NCBI GenBank assembly: GCA_022410635.1 | Contig: JAJVDF010000193.1 | Location: forward strand, 496,646-560,645 | Direction: 5' to 3' | DNA length: 64,000 nt | Source of the DNA: Tretioscincus oriximinensis | Lineage: Eukaryota > Chordata > Lepidosauria > Squamata > Gymnophthalmidae | Shown: piece after piece, positions 37,624 through 50,667 of the stretch | Layout: each line of letters starts with the position of its first letter | How positions within the stretch are numbered: position 1 is the stretch's first letter | Position numbers and translations under genes: made by a program | The notes under the pieces: generated by a model | Databases searched by the model: none | What the model saw: the letters and a program-made list of their open reading frames with translations, nothing else | Told to the model about the DNA's origin: nothing

Positions 37624-40600
37624 TAAGTCTGGGCTTGATTCAACAGTTTCCCAATAAATCCCTGCTCTAAGATATCTGTTGAATGATATTGTAAGAGGAA
37701 GGCTGCCATATCCCAGAAGAGCTGAACACAACTCTACCACAACTCAAACCTCTAGAGGTTATGGGAAGCTACAGAAAGAACCTCCACTGAANTTTTAACA
37801 GTTGGGCAGATGCACATGGAAAAGTTACTTCATATACCACAAGGTATTCATGTGTCAGCACTTTGGACTGAACTTCATACGAGTCTGCAAGAAATTTCTG
37901 TAAGCTGTCAAAGTGCTGCCTCCTGCAGTAGTTCTAACTATCAGACCATCTTCAAAGGTAACCTCAGTAGCACAGTAGAGTGATCTGGAGTGCATGAAGA
38001 GATTATATGCATGAATCAGATAACTCTTGGAGCTTCTACTTTTAGTAAAAAAAATCCAGAATTTCCCCTAGATCACTCACACGTTCTTTGGGGAGTAAAA
38101 AGCTTATTAATTCATGCCCAGACAGGCTTATGGTATGGGGGAATATGATTTTCCTAGCTGGACAGATTGGAGCTTTTATAATAACATCAAGAGCTCATCC
38201 TACCTTAAAAGAATAAGGCAATACGAATTCCCTAGCTGAAAGCCNGTGCAAAGTTAGCAGGGAGTCCTAATAGGTAATGACTGAGGATCATGGGAACTGT
38301 AGTCCAAAAAAGATACTTTTTTTCAAAATCTGCTCATAGTACATCAAACTGAATTCTATTAGTGAAACACTGGGTAGATCCAACTCTATAGCTTTTTGAT
38401 CTTAACAAATTACTTTTTGCTACCCAGAAGACAGAAACACAATCTGGAGGCTGTTGCAGAATTTTGTGCAGTCAAACATACTCTAAATTTTCCTAACAAA
38501 TTATTGCNTTTTGGTTTTATTTTCTTGGGTTTGCTTGAGATGTGAATATTAGCAAGAGGAATAACCATGACTCGAGTTGGAAATAAGTGATTATTATTAG
38601 GGAAAAGCTGCCTTTATTGCCAGAATTCCTATAAGAGAATATTATGGGATATTGCCTACATATCCTGGCTCTAATTAGGGAATTACACCATTTTGTATGG
38701 CATTCCTGAAGATAATCTCTGGAGAGACATTGTCCCCCCCCCCCCGTCCCCCCCAAGTTTAGAACACCCTAGATGGTTGATCACCTCATCTTCTTGTGTA
38801 AACAATCTGTACTTCAGTTCTTATTTGAATTATTATTTATGTACACTATCACTCCACAATCTGCTATCAAGGACTTAGGGAAATCAAAGGTCTTATAGCA
38901 GGAAATCTACTGTTCCCAATAATGGAATTCAGATACTGAGAAGACACAAACCAGCAGGACTGAAGAATTGCAGCTGGCTGACATCTATGTATCATGTTAC
39001 CTAGTTCCTCTCACCAGCTCCATGTGGATTTTGCAGGTAAGTATAAATGAGTGAAATCCGCAATCACTTTTAGATTGTAGGTTTTACTCAATGTGTAGAG
39101 GGGGCCTTTGGAAGTGTGCTTAGAAAGCTCTGTTATGATGTCTGTGAATGTGCAAAGATGAAACCAGACCAAAAGTACCCACTGAGTACGGTACCTGGTC
39201 TTGCATTCTTATGGGTATTTCACCCCATTGCAATACCCAGATATACCCATTATACCATCTCAAGAATGGCATAATATAGGTTCCTGGGCTTATCATANGA
39301 TTTTGCTCTACCATCTGGCGGGGCTGATAAAAGGAAATTCCAGGATCTAAACAATATCTCACATTTTCTTTTCACCACCTGCAGAGAGCCTCTATCAACA
39401 TCTGGTTCCTTTGGATCTGGCTCAAGGACAACAATAACCATTGTCGAAGTCNTTGCTTTCTTTTATAATAAAGGGTTGATTTTGAGTTGCAGAACTTTGA
39501 ATCCTAACACTTTTTCAAGCTGTTTTTCCTCTGCATTGTATGTCCAGGTACTGACATCACTGTAACCCACACATCTGGACAACAGTTATATCTGACATAA
39601 TACATGTAAGATGCCTATCTGTTTGTAAGAAATCCCACAATATTTTGGCCTGTTTGTTTTTATTATTTGTTCAATCTTTCCATCCATTTTTGTTTGCTAG
39701 CAAAATGTACTTCTTACTTAAGTTCCAGTAGACTAAAGTTGCCATTTATTCATGTCTTTCCATTAGCATTACTATATGANGAGCAACATATATGCTATTT
39801 TTTCTGATATCAAGATCTTTATATATTTTATATTCAAAAGTTCAATGCTTTTGGTGGTTAGCACATTTGCTTGATTAATGGAAATAGTTACATAGTTGCC
39901 TGATTCAAATTCAATAGCAATGTCATTATTGTTTATTCAGATGGTGCTGATCACAGTGATCTCCATAGAGTTTTTTAAAAATTATTTAGAGAAAATACAA
40001 ACAAAAATGGTTGTGTACTAAAGGATATTGAACCATGTTTGGAACTTTCATATCCTTGACCTGTTTTCTTACAAATCATTAGCAGTCGTGTCAGGTTTGC
40101 ATCAGCACTGATTATGAATTAGTCTTTCTCCTCACATTGTCTATCAGTTCTGTAATACCAAATCTAGCATTTTTGGGCCCCTGACAGAATAGATACAGTA
40201 GGGCAGGGGTTCCCCAGTTGTGGAACAGGAACAGAGCAATTTGGAGGTANTGCAGATTACAAGTAGAGAAAACCACTAAACCATACCTATGACCTAAACA
40301 ATATTACTTGTGAACATGCAGTGGTAGTGATAAATAGATNTAAGATATGAAATTTGGTGGAATGTCTGAAAAACAGTGGCAGAGATTTATAACTATAAGA
40401 AGTAACAAAAAAATCCCTCCCAAAACAGAAGAACAAGAAGGTAAAATGGCTTCTTAATCGGACTATGCAAAAAGCTAAGGTAAGACAGAAAATGAAAGGC
40501 AGAAAAGGAAAGACATGCTTAACTAAATATAAATAGCCAAAGAATAACAAGAAGCGATTAGAAGGCCTTAAATCAAAAATGCAAAGAAATAATGGAAAAT

Positions 40601-41165
40601 TAGAAAAAGGAGTGGAAGTGCTGGTCCCCCAAAATTTAAGATATCAAATCCCAAGAAAATGTGCTTGATAAAAGACAAAAAAGGTAGGAGTCAAATAGAA
40701 GTATAAGATATAAAGAAGAAATGGTATGAATATGCAAAAAAATTACACATGAAAGAATTTAACATCAGTNATAGTCATCACCATCCACAGCCAGACATGT
40801 TGGGAAGTGAAGTCAACATCAAGGCTATGGGNGATAATGAAATGTCAGCTGAACTCTTTTATATCTTATGTTATTAAAGTTCTGATTTTAATATGCCAGC
40901 TAGTTTTAGAAAACTCATCTGTAGTCACAAGATTGGAAAAAGTCAATTTACATCNCCATCTCAAAGAAAGACAATGCCAATGAATGTTCAAACAACCCAA
41001 TATTTATGCTCATTTCAAACTTTACAAGCTCAACAATGTGTGAACTGAGAACTGCTAGAAGAGTAGGGCTATTCTTATGGTACTTATTTATTCCTGGATT
41101 TATCTGTTATCTATGTTATTTATGTTTTAATTTTCCTTGTTCATACTTTTACAGTATATTACAGA
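37624..41165. other. Mostly unique DNA with weak MITE traces
   Basis: No gene recognised. Near 38283-38315 GAGGATCATGGGAACTGTAG, near 40203-40220 GGGCAGGGGTTCCCCAG, and near 40785-40840 CATCCACAGCCAGACATGTT look like worn pieces of reptile hAT MITEs. A run of 11 Cs lies near 38734-38745. Confidence 0.35.
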
Positions 41166-41400
41166 GTGATCCACACTCTGGTAGCTTCCAGGTTGGACTA
41201 TTGGAATGCCCTCTATATGGGGCTGCCCTTGAAAATGGTTTGGAAGCTGCAGCTGGTGCAGAATGCAGCAACTAGATTGCTGGCCGGTTCGACTGACCGG
41301 ACACACATCACACCAGTCCTGAAAGAATTTGCTACTGAGACCAATTCAAGGTATTAACTCTAACCTTTAAAGTCTTACATAACTTGGGCCCCATTCCATT
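41166..41400 (+). mobile_element. L2 LINE ORF2 fragment, decayed
   Basis: It aligns with 50040-50285 of the better L2 copy: VTSRLDYCNA is now read as VASRLDYWNA, followed by L-x-M-G-L-P-L-K, LQLVQNAATRLLAG and T-H-I-T-P-V-L-K-E. A frameshift comes after about 41345. CpG sites of the young copy are often TG or CA here, as expected of an older insertion. Confidence 0.8.
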
Positions 41401-41526
41401 CGGGTTGAGAAAAGGAGGTAACCAGCTCTTCTTCTTTGATTGGGTACTTCTGAAGAATCTGTGTGCAGGTCAAGAAACGAGAGTTGCNACAAAACATGGT
41501 ACAATTGATTAGTTCAAGCTTAAGAA

Positions 41527-41805
41527 AGGAATGAGGCACAGTGGTACAGTGGTTAAGAAATGGTCTTTCACTCGAGAGGAGTGTTCTCAAAGCTGTGTGT
41601 CAGGTGTAGAGAGGGATGAACCCCCTCTACTGGCCTCAGCCTCAGTCAACCCAGTTATTTGAAAGCAAGAAATTGCAATTAGATAAATGGGAACCATCAT
41701 AGTGAGTTAGATGTAAGTCTTTGGGTGAAAAACATCTTGTAAGCAACTTTGATTCCTTTGTGTGAGAAAAGTGGGGTATAAAAATCCAGTTTTTCTTCTT
41801 CATTA
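41527..41805 (+). mobile_element. tRNA-derived SINE
   Basis: The head GGTACAGTGGTTAAGAAATG is followed by GAAAGCAAGAAATTGCAATT, AAATGGGAACCATCATAGTG and the 3' hairpin GTAAGCAACTTTGATTCC ... GAAAAGTGGGGTATAAAAAT with a CTTCTTC end. It has the same head subtype as 23755. Confidence 0.8.
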
Positions 41806-41919
41806 TTAGCTTATCTGCTGAATCACATCAGACACAATGCTGGTCAAATACTGGTTTGGAAAAATACGAGAAATTGCGATACCACCCCTATGGCACAAAA
41901 TAAAGAAAAAAAGTCTATT

Positions 41920-42570
41920 GATGTGGTTGAAAGAAGAGAATGTAAAACTTGCTTGAACTTTTAACATTTTAAAGGAAGATTATGGCATGCAGCACTATTA
42001 CTCCTGGTAAACCGAGATAGAAGAAATAAATGCAGTGGCACATTTCACTTTCCTAGGCTGAAAGCTCACTGCAGATGTAGATTGCACTGACAAAATTAAT
42101 GGCATTCTATATTATATTCTGGAATAGGACTTGTCACCTGATACAGATTACAACAGAACCTGCCCAGAGCCAGCTATAGTCTGGTCTTCCTATTTTAAGT
42201 TAAATTGGAACAGGACCCAGTGAAGAAAGACCCTAAAAGACACTTGTTACTTGGATTGAAAGCTACAACAATCTTAGACAGCATATTAAAAAGCAGAGAC
42301 ATCATCTTGCCAAGTGCCCATGTAGTCAAAGCTATTGGTTTCCTAGTAGCAATGCATGACTGTGAGAGTTGGACTATCAGAAAGCTGAGTGCCAAAGAAT
42401 TAAGTTTGGAAAATCCATTGGACTACAGGGAGATCCAATAGGCAAATACTAAATAAAATCAATCTTGACTATTCATTGCAAGGACAAATACTGACTCTGA
42501 AGATCAAACAGCAATGCACATAAAGCAAAGATAGGAAAAGATACTGATGCTGGCATGCAGGTGAAATCAA
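41920..42570 (+). mobile_element. RTE/BovB LINE relic
   Basis: The frames read, in order, LKEENVKLA, then a HFTFLG trace of D-F-x-F-L-G, then ILDSILKSRDIILPS and VKAIGFLVAMHDCESWTIRK, which correspond to the BovB block L-D-S-x-L-K-S-R-D-I-x-L-P followed by V-K-A-M-x-F-P-V-V-M-Y-G-C-E-S-W-T. A further trace, LDYSLQGQILTLK, follows near 42460-42500. This is the C-terminal part of the reverse transcriptase. Stops and frame changes show it is dead. BovB copies are widespread in squamates. Confidence 0.7.
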
Positions 42571-43011
42571 GGAGGTGTGAATGGGATTTTCGCAGCAGGC
42601 ACAGGATTTGGAAGGGCATCTGCTCTTGTCATCAAATGCCACTTTTAAATTTTTGACAGCACTAGGAACATGAACATTCTGTCCCTTCCCACTCCTGCTC
42701 CTGGCACTTTGAAAGCCAAAATTAAAGTATTGAATCATGGCGTAGTGGGGCTTGTGAGGGGATGCTGAATGTTTAGATGGGGGGGGGGTTGGGGGAGTGG
42801 TGCCAGATAGGTGAGTGAGGGTGTGTGTGTACAAAATTTAAAGATTGTCCTGAGTGATGCAAATCCTAACTACATTCCTGTAAGGGGAAAGACTGAAGGC
42901 GAAAGTGGAACATAACATCAGAGATAGAAGAATTACAGAATGGATTTCCATGAACTCCAAGAGTCAATGGAAGACATAGTGGCTTGGTCTGCTGTGGTCA
43001 CAAAGGGTTTT

Positions 43012-43320
43012 TATTTTAGTTAGTTAGTTAGGAATTTTGTATCCTGGCTTTCACCACAAGTCCCAGGGTAGGTAACAGAATATTAAAAACAATACAAAAA
43101 ACACATCAGTAAAACATTCAAAAGAGCCATGCCCTTCTTCAAAAGCCTGGATGAAGAGCTACACAGGGCAGGTGCTTGGCAANCCTCTAGAGAATGTGGG
43201 AACCCCTATCACTTCCATGTCTGTAAGGTGGGGGAACGACAAGAAGGCATTCTCATTGAGAGCTTAGTGTACAGGGAGGTCTACATGAGAGAAGGCATTA
43301 TTTCAGATAATCAATTTATA
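43012..43320 (-). mobile_element. LINE-derived fragment, unassigned, minus strand
   Basis: A TTAGTTAGTTAGTTAGGAAT start with TTTTGTATCCTGGCTTTCAC and CCCAGGGTAGGTAACA looks like an inverted LINE/SINE 3' end. It is followed by AAAAGCCTGGATGAAGAGCT, a phrase I associate with squamate LINE 3' regions read in reverse. The family is not certain. Confidence 0.4.
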
Positions 43321-46300
43321 GTTGTTTATAACTAAATAACTAAAAACATAAGTGTAGCTGGGTTTTAAGACTAGTTTTGTCATGATACATGCCACTGTCA
43401 AAAGAAACAGGAATGAATTTGATTTCAATATGCTATGTCCTGNAATCAAACATTTCCTGCCACAAAGCAAGAATGCTAAAGCCTTCTAAAAATAGTTTAA
43501 TTAAAATTCCTTAAGATAAAATTACCATTGCTAGTCAATCTTTTTCTNCAATAAATGGTGAACAATTGTTTCTCAATTTCCTAAAACTTTTGACATTATA
43601 AGGAGAAATTAGCAGGCCTTGATTTTATGAAATACTCTGAATTATGCATTTGCATAATTACAAGTACTAAGCAGTAGGGTTTGTATAAGCATGGAAATTG
43701 TATGAAAAGCCTAATTTGTGAAGATGAAGGGTATATTTCCTAATGCATATGAACATACGTATATATTGTATTTGAGGCAGCTTGATCCGTTTTCCTATAC
43801 GCCAACCACATATCATCTTGGTCAAAACTGTCACATCTACCCAGACCAACAAAGTCATAGTTCTATGTAGAGTACAAATGCAAATGGATAAATATGGAAA
43901 ATCATATGTGGTTTGAAGAGATATTAATCCAAATTGGTTTTCCCACTGGACTGAATGCCAAACCCTGGACACCAAAATTGATTCCGCCGAACAATAAAAT
44001 CCCACTCGTTAATTTGACTGTGGTTTAATAACTTCACCTCTTCCTTTGGATGTGATTAAACCACACACAGCTATGGAAAACAGTGGGAATGAAGTCAATA
44101 TGACTCAAGTCTAAAAGTTAGTAAATGTGAATTGAACAAGAAAGTGAGATCAGATGTTTGAATATATTACTGGGAGCCACTGAAAAGCTAAGATCAGAAG
44201 AATGCATATGTGTTGAATTCTGGATATTCTATCCATATGGAATACTTCTTATATCAAAAGATGGTATGCAACTTGGTAGCAGAGAAGGAGAAACATAATT
44301 GTATTATGTTTTCATACCGTAACTTATGGACCATATCACTGTAATTCTGCTTGGTTTTCATTCTGAATCTATTCTTAGCAATACCACTCTACCTACCAGT
44401 GATCTCCAACAGTGAAAGAATTCACCCAGAAAAATAGAGGAATATAATCTGCATATATGACGTAATATAAACAGCTTGTATGATGATGATTACCTGGCAG
44501 TTCATGGTTGGGTGAGAACTGCCCATGATCAGAGAATGACCAAAGGAAGTTGGAGGGCAGTGGTTGGCCATTATGGAGAATAAAAGCAAGGGTATTTACG
44601 TTATACTGTGTGCCTCCATCGTTGCAGACACCTGAGCCTGCAGGATCATCCTTTCCCATTTTCCTTGCTGTAACTCTTCATTGTCTGTCTTACTTGATGG
44701 TTCTAATAAATGTTCTTTATCTGCTTCATCAATCTTGGTGTGGTTTTATAGTTGCTATGGGAGATGGTCGGGTCCAGTCTCCATTAATTTATGACAAATA
44801 GTAACAATTTTTATTTTTTCATATTCATTTTTTAAATTTTATTTTGAATTTAGAAAACTTTAACAGTATCAAATAACATGAAATTAGGTGAAGGGGAGAA
44901 CCTTCTTTCAAAGATCCAAATATCTTTTAGGATCAGAGAAATAAAATTATGACCGTCTGTAAATTAATGTGTATGCAAACTGGAAAAACTCAATATCAGT
45001 TAATATTGTAATATGTAAAGTTGTCCCACTACCTTGATGAATGTAGTTGTATCTAAATTGAATGTATACATTAAATTTAATTGATTTTAAAATNGGGGCA
45101 CAGTAACTTCAATAGCCCATACTGTTTTTACCCATTTCCTAAGTTTATAAAAGAACAATGACATCAGAGAGTAAAGCATGTATAATAATTCATTGACTCA
45201 CAAGCAATAAAAAGAGACAGGAGAACTCTCTCTGGAAAAAGATGTGTTGTTAACACAGCAAGCATTTGTGAATGCAATACGTATGGATAAAAGAGAACAC
45301 ATAAAGCAGATACCTGGCACAAATACGAGAACACATCCTTTACTTCATCCCTGGAGGAAGATTCACTTGTCAAAATGTAGCAGTCTATAATGAAGCTTTT
45401 CACTTTCTCTAAACTAACCACAGAATTTCCAAGAAGCCTCTTGTGTTCCAGAGATTACCCTGTGAGTCTTGTTGACTTGCTAGGCAAGATTTTGTGTGGA
45501 ATTATTTCCCCAAATCTAACATCTTAGTCCAAGTCTGATGAGCACAGCAGCTTTGTGTTAGAAGTGATAGTATCCATGCACACAAATGTTGCATATTACT
45601 TCCCCCAAGAGAGTTTCAGCAAGTACATGTGGTTACATGGAAGTAGCCCAAAAAGTTATTGTTTACAATATCTACATCTTCCTTTGTTTTTCTTCCAGGA
45701 ACTAAAACAAGAAAGTTCTGTGTTTTGTTCTTGATTTACAGTTTTTCAAATCACAAACGCATTCAAATTGTTGCAAAATAAGGTGGGTCGGGCTGGATTG
45801 TCAAAGACTGGAGATAAACAAGCATGTAGAAACAGTAATTTAATACTTAAAATTCATTTACAAAAACTGTTAACACAGGTAAACTTTTAAAATTGTTGCC
45901 ATCATGCCATTCTTAGGTNCAGAACATAAAAGTAATGTGAATAAACTAAGTAATGCTTATTTCCAGATATTTCTTGAAAGTTAATCTAGAAAATAGGCAT
46001 GTAAATGTATAAATTTGTGAGAAAAAAGTGAAAAAATAGCCATTACTGCAAACAGCTGTCCTGGAGGCCAGGAGAGCGATTTAAAATGTATTTAAATAAT
46101 TATGTTGATTTTGAAAACATTATTGTTGCTAAGGACTGAGAGAACAGAAGCTGGGTGACTCCATGAAAATTACTCTCCCAAAATGAAATACTTTGTAGCT
46201 TCAAAGAAGAGAGAGATGTACATTTGTTCATTGATTAATTTAGCTGCACCTATGCAGAATTATAAATATTTACTAGCATGTATATAGGACAGAAAAATAA

Positions 46301-46597
46301 TTATCTCATACTTGAATGGATTTAATATGTCTAGAGGATTCCTCTACCTCTCCAATCTGCTACCTTGGCACTTGAAAGAAACCTTTAGGAGAAACTAAGG
46401 TTGAAAGACATCCTTCACAGGTCCTCATGGTCACTTTAGTGAGAACAACCTTCATCAACTTTTACTAATGTAACAGTTTTAGCAACTTGTTACAAATCTA
46501 TCTGAAGAATGCTTTCTGCATTCCTGGAGATTTGTATTTGAATGCCCTTGTGTAATGCCACATATACATTACATGTGTGATAAACCAGTGAAACAGT
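43321..46597. other. Unique AT-rich DNA, no gene seen
   Basis: About 3.3 kb without a recognised element. The 112-codon minus frame at 43667-44005 and the facing frames at 44393-44801 show no domain. Confidence 0.4.
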
Positions 46598-46760
46598 TTG
46601 CCACAGGAGGTGGTGAGTTTTCCTTCACTGNAAGCCTTCAAACAGAGGCTGGACAGTCATCTGACAGGGGTGGTTTGATGCATCCTACATTGAGCAAGGA
46701 GTTGGATCCAATGGCCCTGGAGGCCTCTTCCAGCATAAGCAACAATAAAATAATAGAGTG
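46598..46760 (+). mobile_element. CR1 LINE 3' fragment
   Basis: GCCACAGGAGGTGGTGAGTT, AAGCCTTCAAACAGAGGCTG and GACAGTCATCTGACAGGGGT are the CR1 V-V-x-S-P-S-L-x-x-F-K coding block, followed by TTGGATCCAATGGCCCTGGA in the 3' UTR. It is a different CR1 subfamily from the 47489 and 56885 copies. Confidence 0.7.
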
Positions 46761-46860
46761 AAATCACAGGGGTTGTTGCTTTGGGTTTGAACTGCAATTG
46801 ATTAAAGTAAACAGCATTTTAGCTAATAGTGGGTCAAAATACAGTTTAGCCTTCTTTGCA

Positions 46861-47023
46861 CTAGGCCTTATTCCAGATTATATCATGAATAAGGACCTGC
46901 TGTACACTCGATGGTGCAAATTATGACAGGGCACCTGCAGGCCCTGNCATAGTCTGCATTAACATGCAAATCTCTGCTCTGAGATGCAATCTGGAATATG
47001 AGTCAGTGCAGAAAGAGACTTAG
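46861..47023. mobile_element. Old Harbinger-type MITE
   Basis: The interior words CCTTATTCCAGATTATATCA, GGCCCTGNCATAGTCTGCAT and CTGAGATGCAATCTGGAATA align with the 37476 and 51903 copies. The termini are worn (left GGCCTTATTCC, right GAAAGAGAC). Confidence 0.5.
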
Positions 47024-47227
47024 TAAAGATCAAACACAGAATCTGCCCCGTGTCTCTCCTTGGAATTGCCTGCTTACCAATGAAACTAAGGCACCCTTGT
47101 CCTTTTCACCTTTGAAAAATGGCACTGAAGAAGTGATTTGACTGTATATATGCATGGTGTGAAAAAGATGGATTGAGAAAAATTATTTTCTGTATCACAC
47201 AACAGTGAAACAAGAAAGCACGCTATG

Positions 47228-47372
47228 AAATTGATGGGCAGGAGAATTAGAACTAACAAGGGGAAGCATTTTTTTTTTCACTCAAAGGGTTGTCATCATG
47301 TGGAATGGACTACCAAAAGAGTTGTGGCAGTAATTAATCTGGAAATCTTTAAGAAAGAGTTGGACCAATTGA
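47228..47372 (+). mobile_element. CR1 LINE fragment
   Basis: GATGGGCAGGAGAATTAGAA, then TGTGGAATGGACTACCAAAA (W-N-G-L-P trace) and GAAATCTTTAAGAAAGAGTT (F-K trace) follow the CR1 ORF2 end. It resembles the 12019 fragment. Confidence 0.6.
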
Positions 47373-47488
47373 CGCTTTGTGTTTAGGTACTGTCTATGAA
47401 CTTGAAAAACAGACAGGGTGTCTTCAAAGATCTTTTGCCTAAGACCAATAGCAGATGAAGCTTTGCCTTTGTTTTCTTCATGAAACAG

Positions 47489-48045
47489 CGTCTGGGCCTC
47501 TTCAGCCTTGAAAGGCGATGTTTGAGAGGTGATCTGATTGAAGTGTACAAAATCATGCATGAGATGGACAGGGTTAATAGAGAATTTTTTTTTCTCTATC
47601 ACAGAACATAAGGACCAGAGGGCACTTCTTAAAACTGTTGGGTAGAAGAGTGAGAACAGACATTTTTTCACCCAGAGGGTCATCGGCCTGTGGAATTTAC
47701 TTCCTGAAGAGGTAATGGTAGCTAACAGCTTGGATAGTTTCAAGACAGGACTAGACAGGTTTATGGACACCAAGGGTATATAAATGGGTACTAGGATGAA
47801 TGTCTGGATGTTGCCTCTGGGATCAAGCAACAGGCAGTACTCCTGAAATACCATTTGTAGGGAGTCATGAACAGGAGCATATTTTGCTTTCCTCTGTTCA
47901 GACTGCCCAGATGTATCTGGTGGGCCTCTGTGTGAGACAGAATGCTGAACTAGATGGGCTGTGGCCTGATCCAGTATGGCTCTTCTTATGTTCTTATGAC
48001 AAGATTCTGGCCTAGATAGGCTGTGGCCTAATCCAGAAGCATCCT
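47489..48045 (+). mobile_element. CR1 LINE 3' end
   Basis: Coding traces L-G-L-F-S-L-E-R-R-x-L-R-G-D-L-I-E-V-Y-K, then RTRG-like and F-F-H-P-E-G-H-R-P-V-E-F, are followed by the 3' UTR with GATGGGCTGTGGCCTGATCC and TCTTCTTATGTTCTTATGA at 47981-47999. It is close to the 56885 copy over its whole length. A partial repeat of the terminal words (GGCCTAGATAGGCTGTGGCC) lies at 48010-48035. The 292-codon minus frame over this region is antisense noise. Confidence 0.85.
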
Positions 48046-49767
48046 TCCTAGATTCTTTGGTTCTTGTGGAATGTCTTCTCCTCAGAAATAGCACAACTGA
48101 CAACCCTGCGGTTTTAAATACCTGCATACCTAGGCATTTGCCAGATGATGAGTACAACAATTAGATGAATGGAAATTATTGTTGTGAAGTGATTTTAACT
48201 TGTTTTCATTATGCCAATGATAATTGTCATAATTTTCTTTCTGATTATAGATTGCTGTGAATTTTTTTAACAAAATAAACAAATTAATGAGAATAAAGAA
48301 AAAGATCACTTTATCATCCTGTTCTCTCTCTCCTTCTCATCTTGGGGGATACCAGATGGATGGCAATTGTGTATTCGTTGTGGAAATATGATCATACACA
48401 TGTGTACATGGATTTATGGAAGCAGATGCATTCATATATAATGTGAATTTTATATTTTATATATATATTTACTTCAAAGGCCTGNTTTTAATTTGATATG
48501 GTCTGTTGACTAATCAATAAAGATTTTTGATTTGATTTGAAAAAATATACAAATTTATTGGTATTTCAGGCCAGCAATGACACCTGAGTCTCAAGATGCT
48601 CTTAAATTCCACATCAATCCTTTCCAGGATCTCCTCATACTTCAAGGATGTGTTACATAAAGTACACATAGTGCCATAATGCAGAGCTCAAATCTGGAAT
48701 AAAAAAGCCAAAACATAACTCCAGTCGTCCAGTTGATATAACAATTTTATATATGATCCTAAGAGCCAATGCCCAACAACATAATCTCAGTTGTATTCAA
48801 GAGTAAGTGAAATTTGCAGTAAATCAGGGATCCAGGGATACAAATGAGAAAGCACCACTCTCCATCTTTAGATAGTTGTGAAACCTGTTCCCTTGTTCAT
48901 GGGGAAACAGTGCCGTTCTAAAAATTAGGATGGTCCTTTTGAACTCATGCTTTCTTCTACCACTATCAACCAATGTTATCCAAAACTCTGCACAAGGAAA
49001 TTGTCATTAAAAAGCAGTTCCTCCTACTGAAGTTTATTGCTACTTGGAGGTATGAGTGTAAGAGAAAACCACTGGTGCTTCCAACATAGACTGTCAACCC
49101 AAATCTTTATGGGGAATATAGCTAACAGCTAATTCAGCAGGGTCTTTTGGTGACTGGTTTGAAAAAAATGCCAATTACTGGCATGGAACTATATAAAAAC
49201 AAGACAGAGAATATATTCAGGTAGAAACAAAATTCTCATTAAAAAGTGTTTTTTTATTAAGTAGAATAAAAAATGATCACTTAAAAAAAGCAAAGGTTTG
49301 AATGGTAGAAAACAAGCTTTCCTCTTAGGTGTAGTTTCAACAGTAAAACCACAAAAGGAAAAGAAGAAAAAAGTCCAACACAATCCAGTGCACCTAACCT
49401 TAAAAATACTTAAGCTGGTTTTCCACTTATGTATTTTCTTTTCCAGTAGAGAAGAAATACAGATGTGGACAACTATCCCCCCCCCCTTCATAAACCTTTG
49501 TTTATGAATCTATGCCAATAAATGAGAAGAAATGATTCCTAGAGCTGATAGAAGTTTAAATCTGTAGCTTTGACAGAATGCAATATTTGTTATCACTGGA
49601 GACAAAAGAGGGAACCAAATCCAGGGTGTTCAATTTTGGATAAACTGGTTTGTCAAAGAAAGAATAAATTTGAGATTTGGACCTACTGAATGGTCTGCTT
49701 TCAGTCACCGATACTCCAAATTTTGCACTAAAGAACTGCTGCTTTTGGTTAGTGCAGAAATTGTGAT
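48046..49767. other. Mostly unique DNA with a possible LINE tail
   Basis: Near 48485-48540, GTTGACTAATCAATAAAGAT followed by TTTGATTTGATTTGA has the form of a non-LTR retrotransposon 3' tail of unknown family. Nothing else was recognised. Confidence 0.4.
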
Positions 49768-50667
49768 GGGCTGGATGGGGGGCAATAAATTGAAGCTGAA
49801 TCCAGACAAGACGGAGGTGCTGTGTGTTGGAGCATCCCGGGTTCGTGAAGTGGGGAGGCACCCTGTCCTTGGTGGGGTAGAATTACCCTATAAGGGACGG
49901 GTGCGAAATCTTGGGGTGCTTCTGGACTCTGCACTGACACTTGAAAATCAGGTGGAGGCAGTGGCCAGGAGTGCCTATTTCCAGTTACGTCTGGTTCGCC
50001 AGTTACGGCCACTTCTGAACAGGGATGATCTAGCCACAGTAATCCATGCTCTGGTAACTTCCAGATTGGACTATTGTAATGCGCACTATATGGGGCTGCC
50101 CTTGAAAACGGTTCGGAAGCTACAGCTGGTGCAGAATGCAGCCGCTAGACTGCTGACAGGGACAGCTGGCCGGACACACATCACACCGGTCTTGAAAGAG
50201 CTGCACTGGCTGCCCATTCGCTACCGAGCCCAATTCAAGGTTCTGACTTTAACTTACAAGGCCCTAAATAACTTGGGCCCCAAATATCTAAAGGAACACC
50301 TTCTTCCATACCAACCTGCCCGTGCCTTAAGATCTGCAGGAGAGGCCCTCCTGGTTGTACCACCCCTTTCAACAGCCAGTGGAGTGGGAACNCGGGTTAG
50401 GGCCTTCTCAGTGGTTGCCCCTTGTCTTTGGAACAGTCTCCCCCTCGAGGTGCGTCTATCAGCATCATTGTATTCTTTTAGAAGGTCCTTGAAGACGCAC
50501 CTCTTTTGCCTGGCCTTTGGCTGAAGAAATGACATCTCTATCCCTACTTTTAATATTGTTTTATACTTTTTTAATTTTTGTATTTATGTTTTACTGTTTT
50601 TGCCGCCCTGAGACCTTCGGGTATAGGGCGGGGTATAAGTATAAATAAATAAATAAATAAATAATAA
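49768..50667 (+). mobile_element. Young 5'-truncated L2 LINE
   Basis: The open frame runs without a stop to the TGA at 50522-50524 and encodes about 250 residues of an L2-clade ORF2 C-terminus: WMGGNKLKLNPDKTEVLCVG (start of the RT palm/thumb region), L-G-V-L-L-D-S-A-L, VTSRLDYCNAHYMGLPLK, LQLVQNAAARLLTG, HITPVLKELHWLP, Y-K-A-L-N and R-A-F-S-V-V-A-P-C-L-W-N-S-L-P. The endonuclease and the catalytic part of the RT are missing, so it cannot move itself. The 3' end has the hairpin GCCGCCCTGAGACCTTCGGG / GGGCGGGG and an (AAAT)n tail to 50667. Many CpG sites remain. The true element begins at about 49768, not at the upstream ATG at 49670. Confidence 0.9.

Noticed and set aside
47282..48160. 292-codon minus-strand frame, the longest in the window
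   Set aside because: It lies antisense to two CR1 fragments whose plus strand carries the real coding traces.
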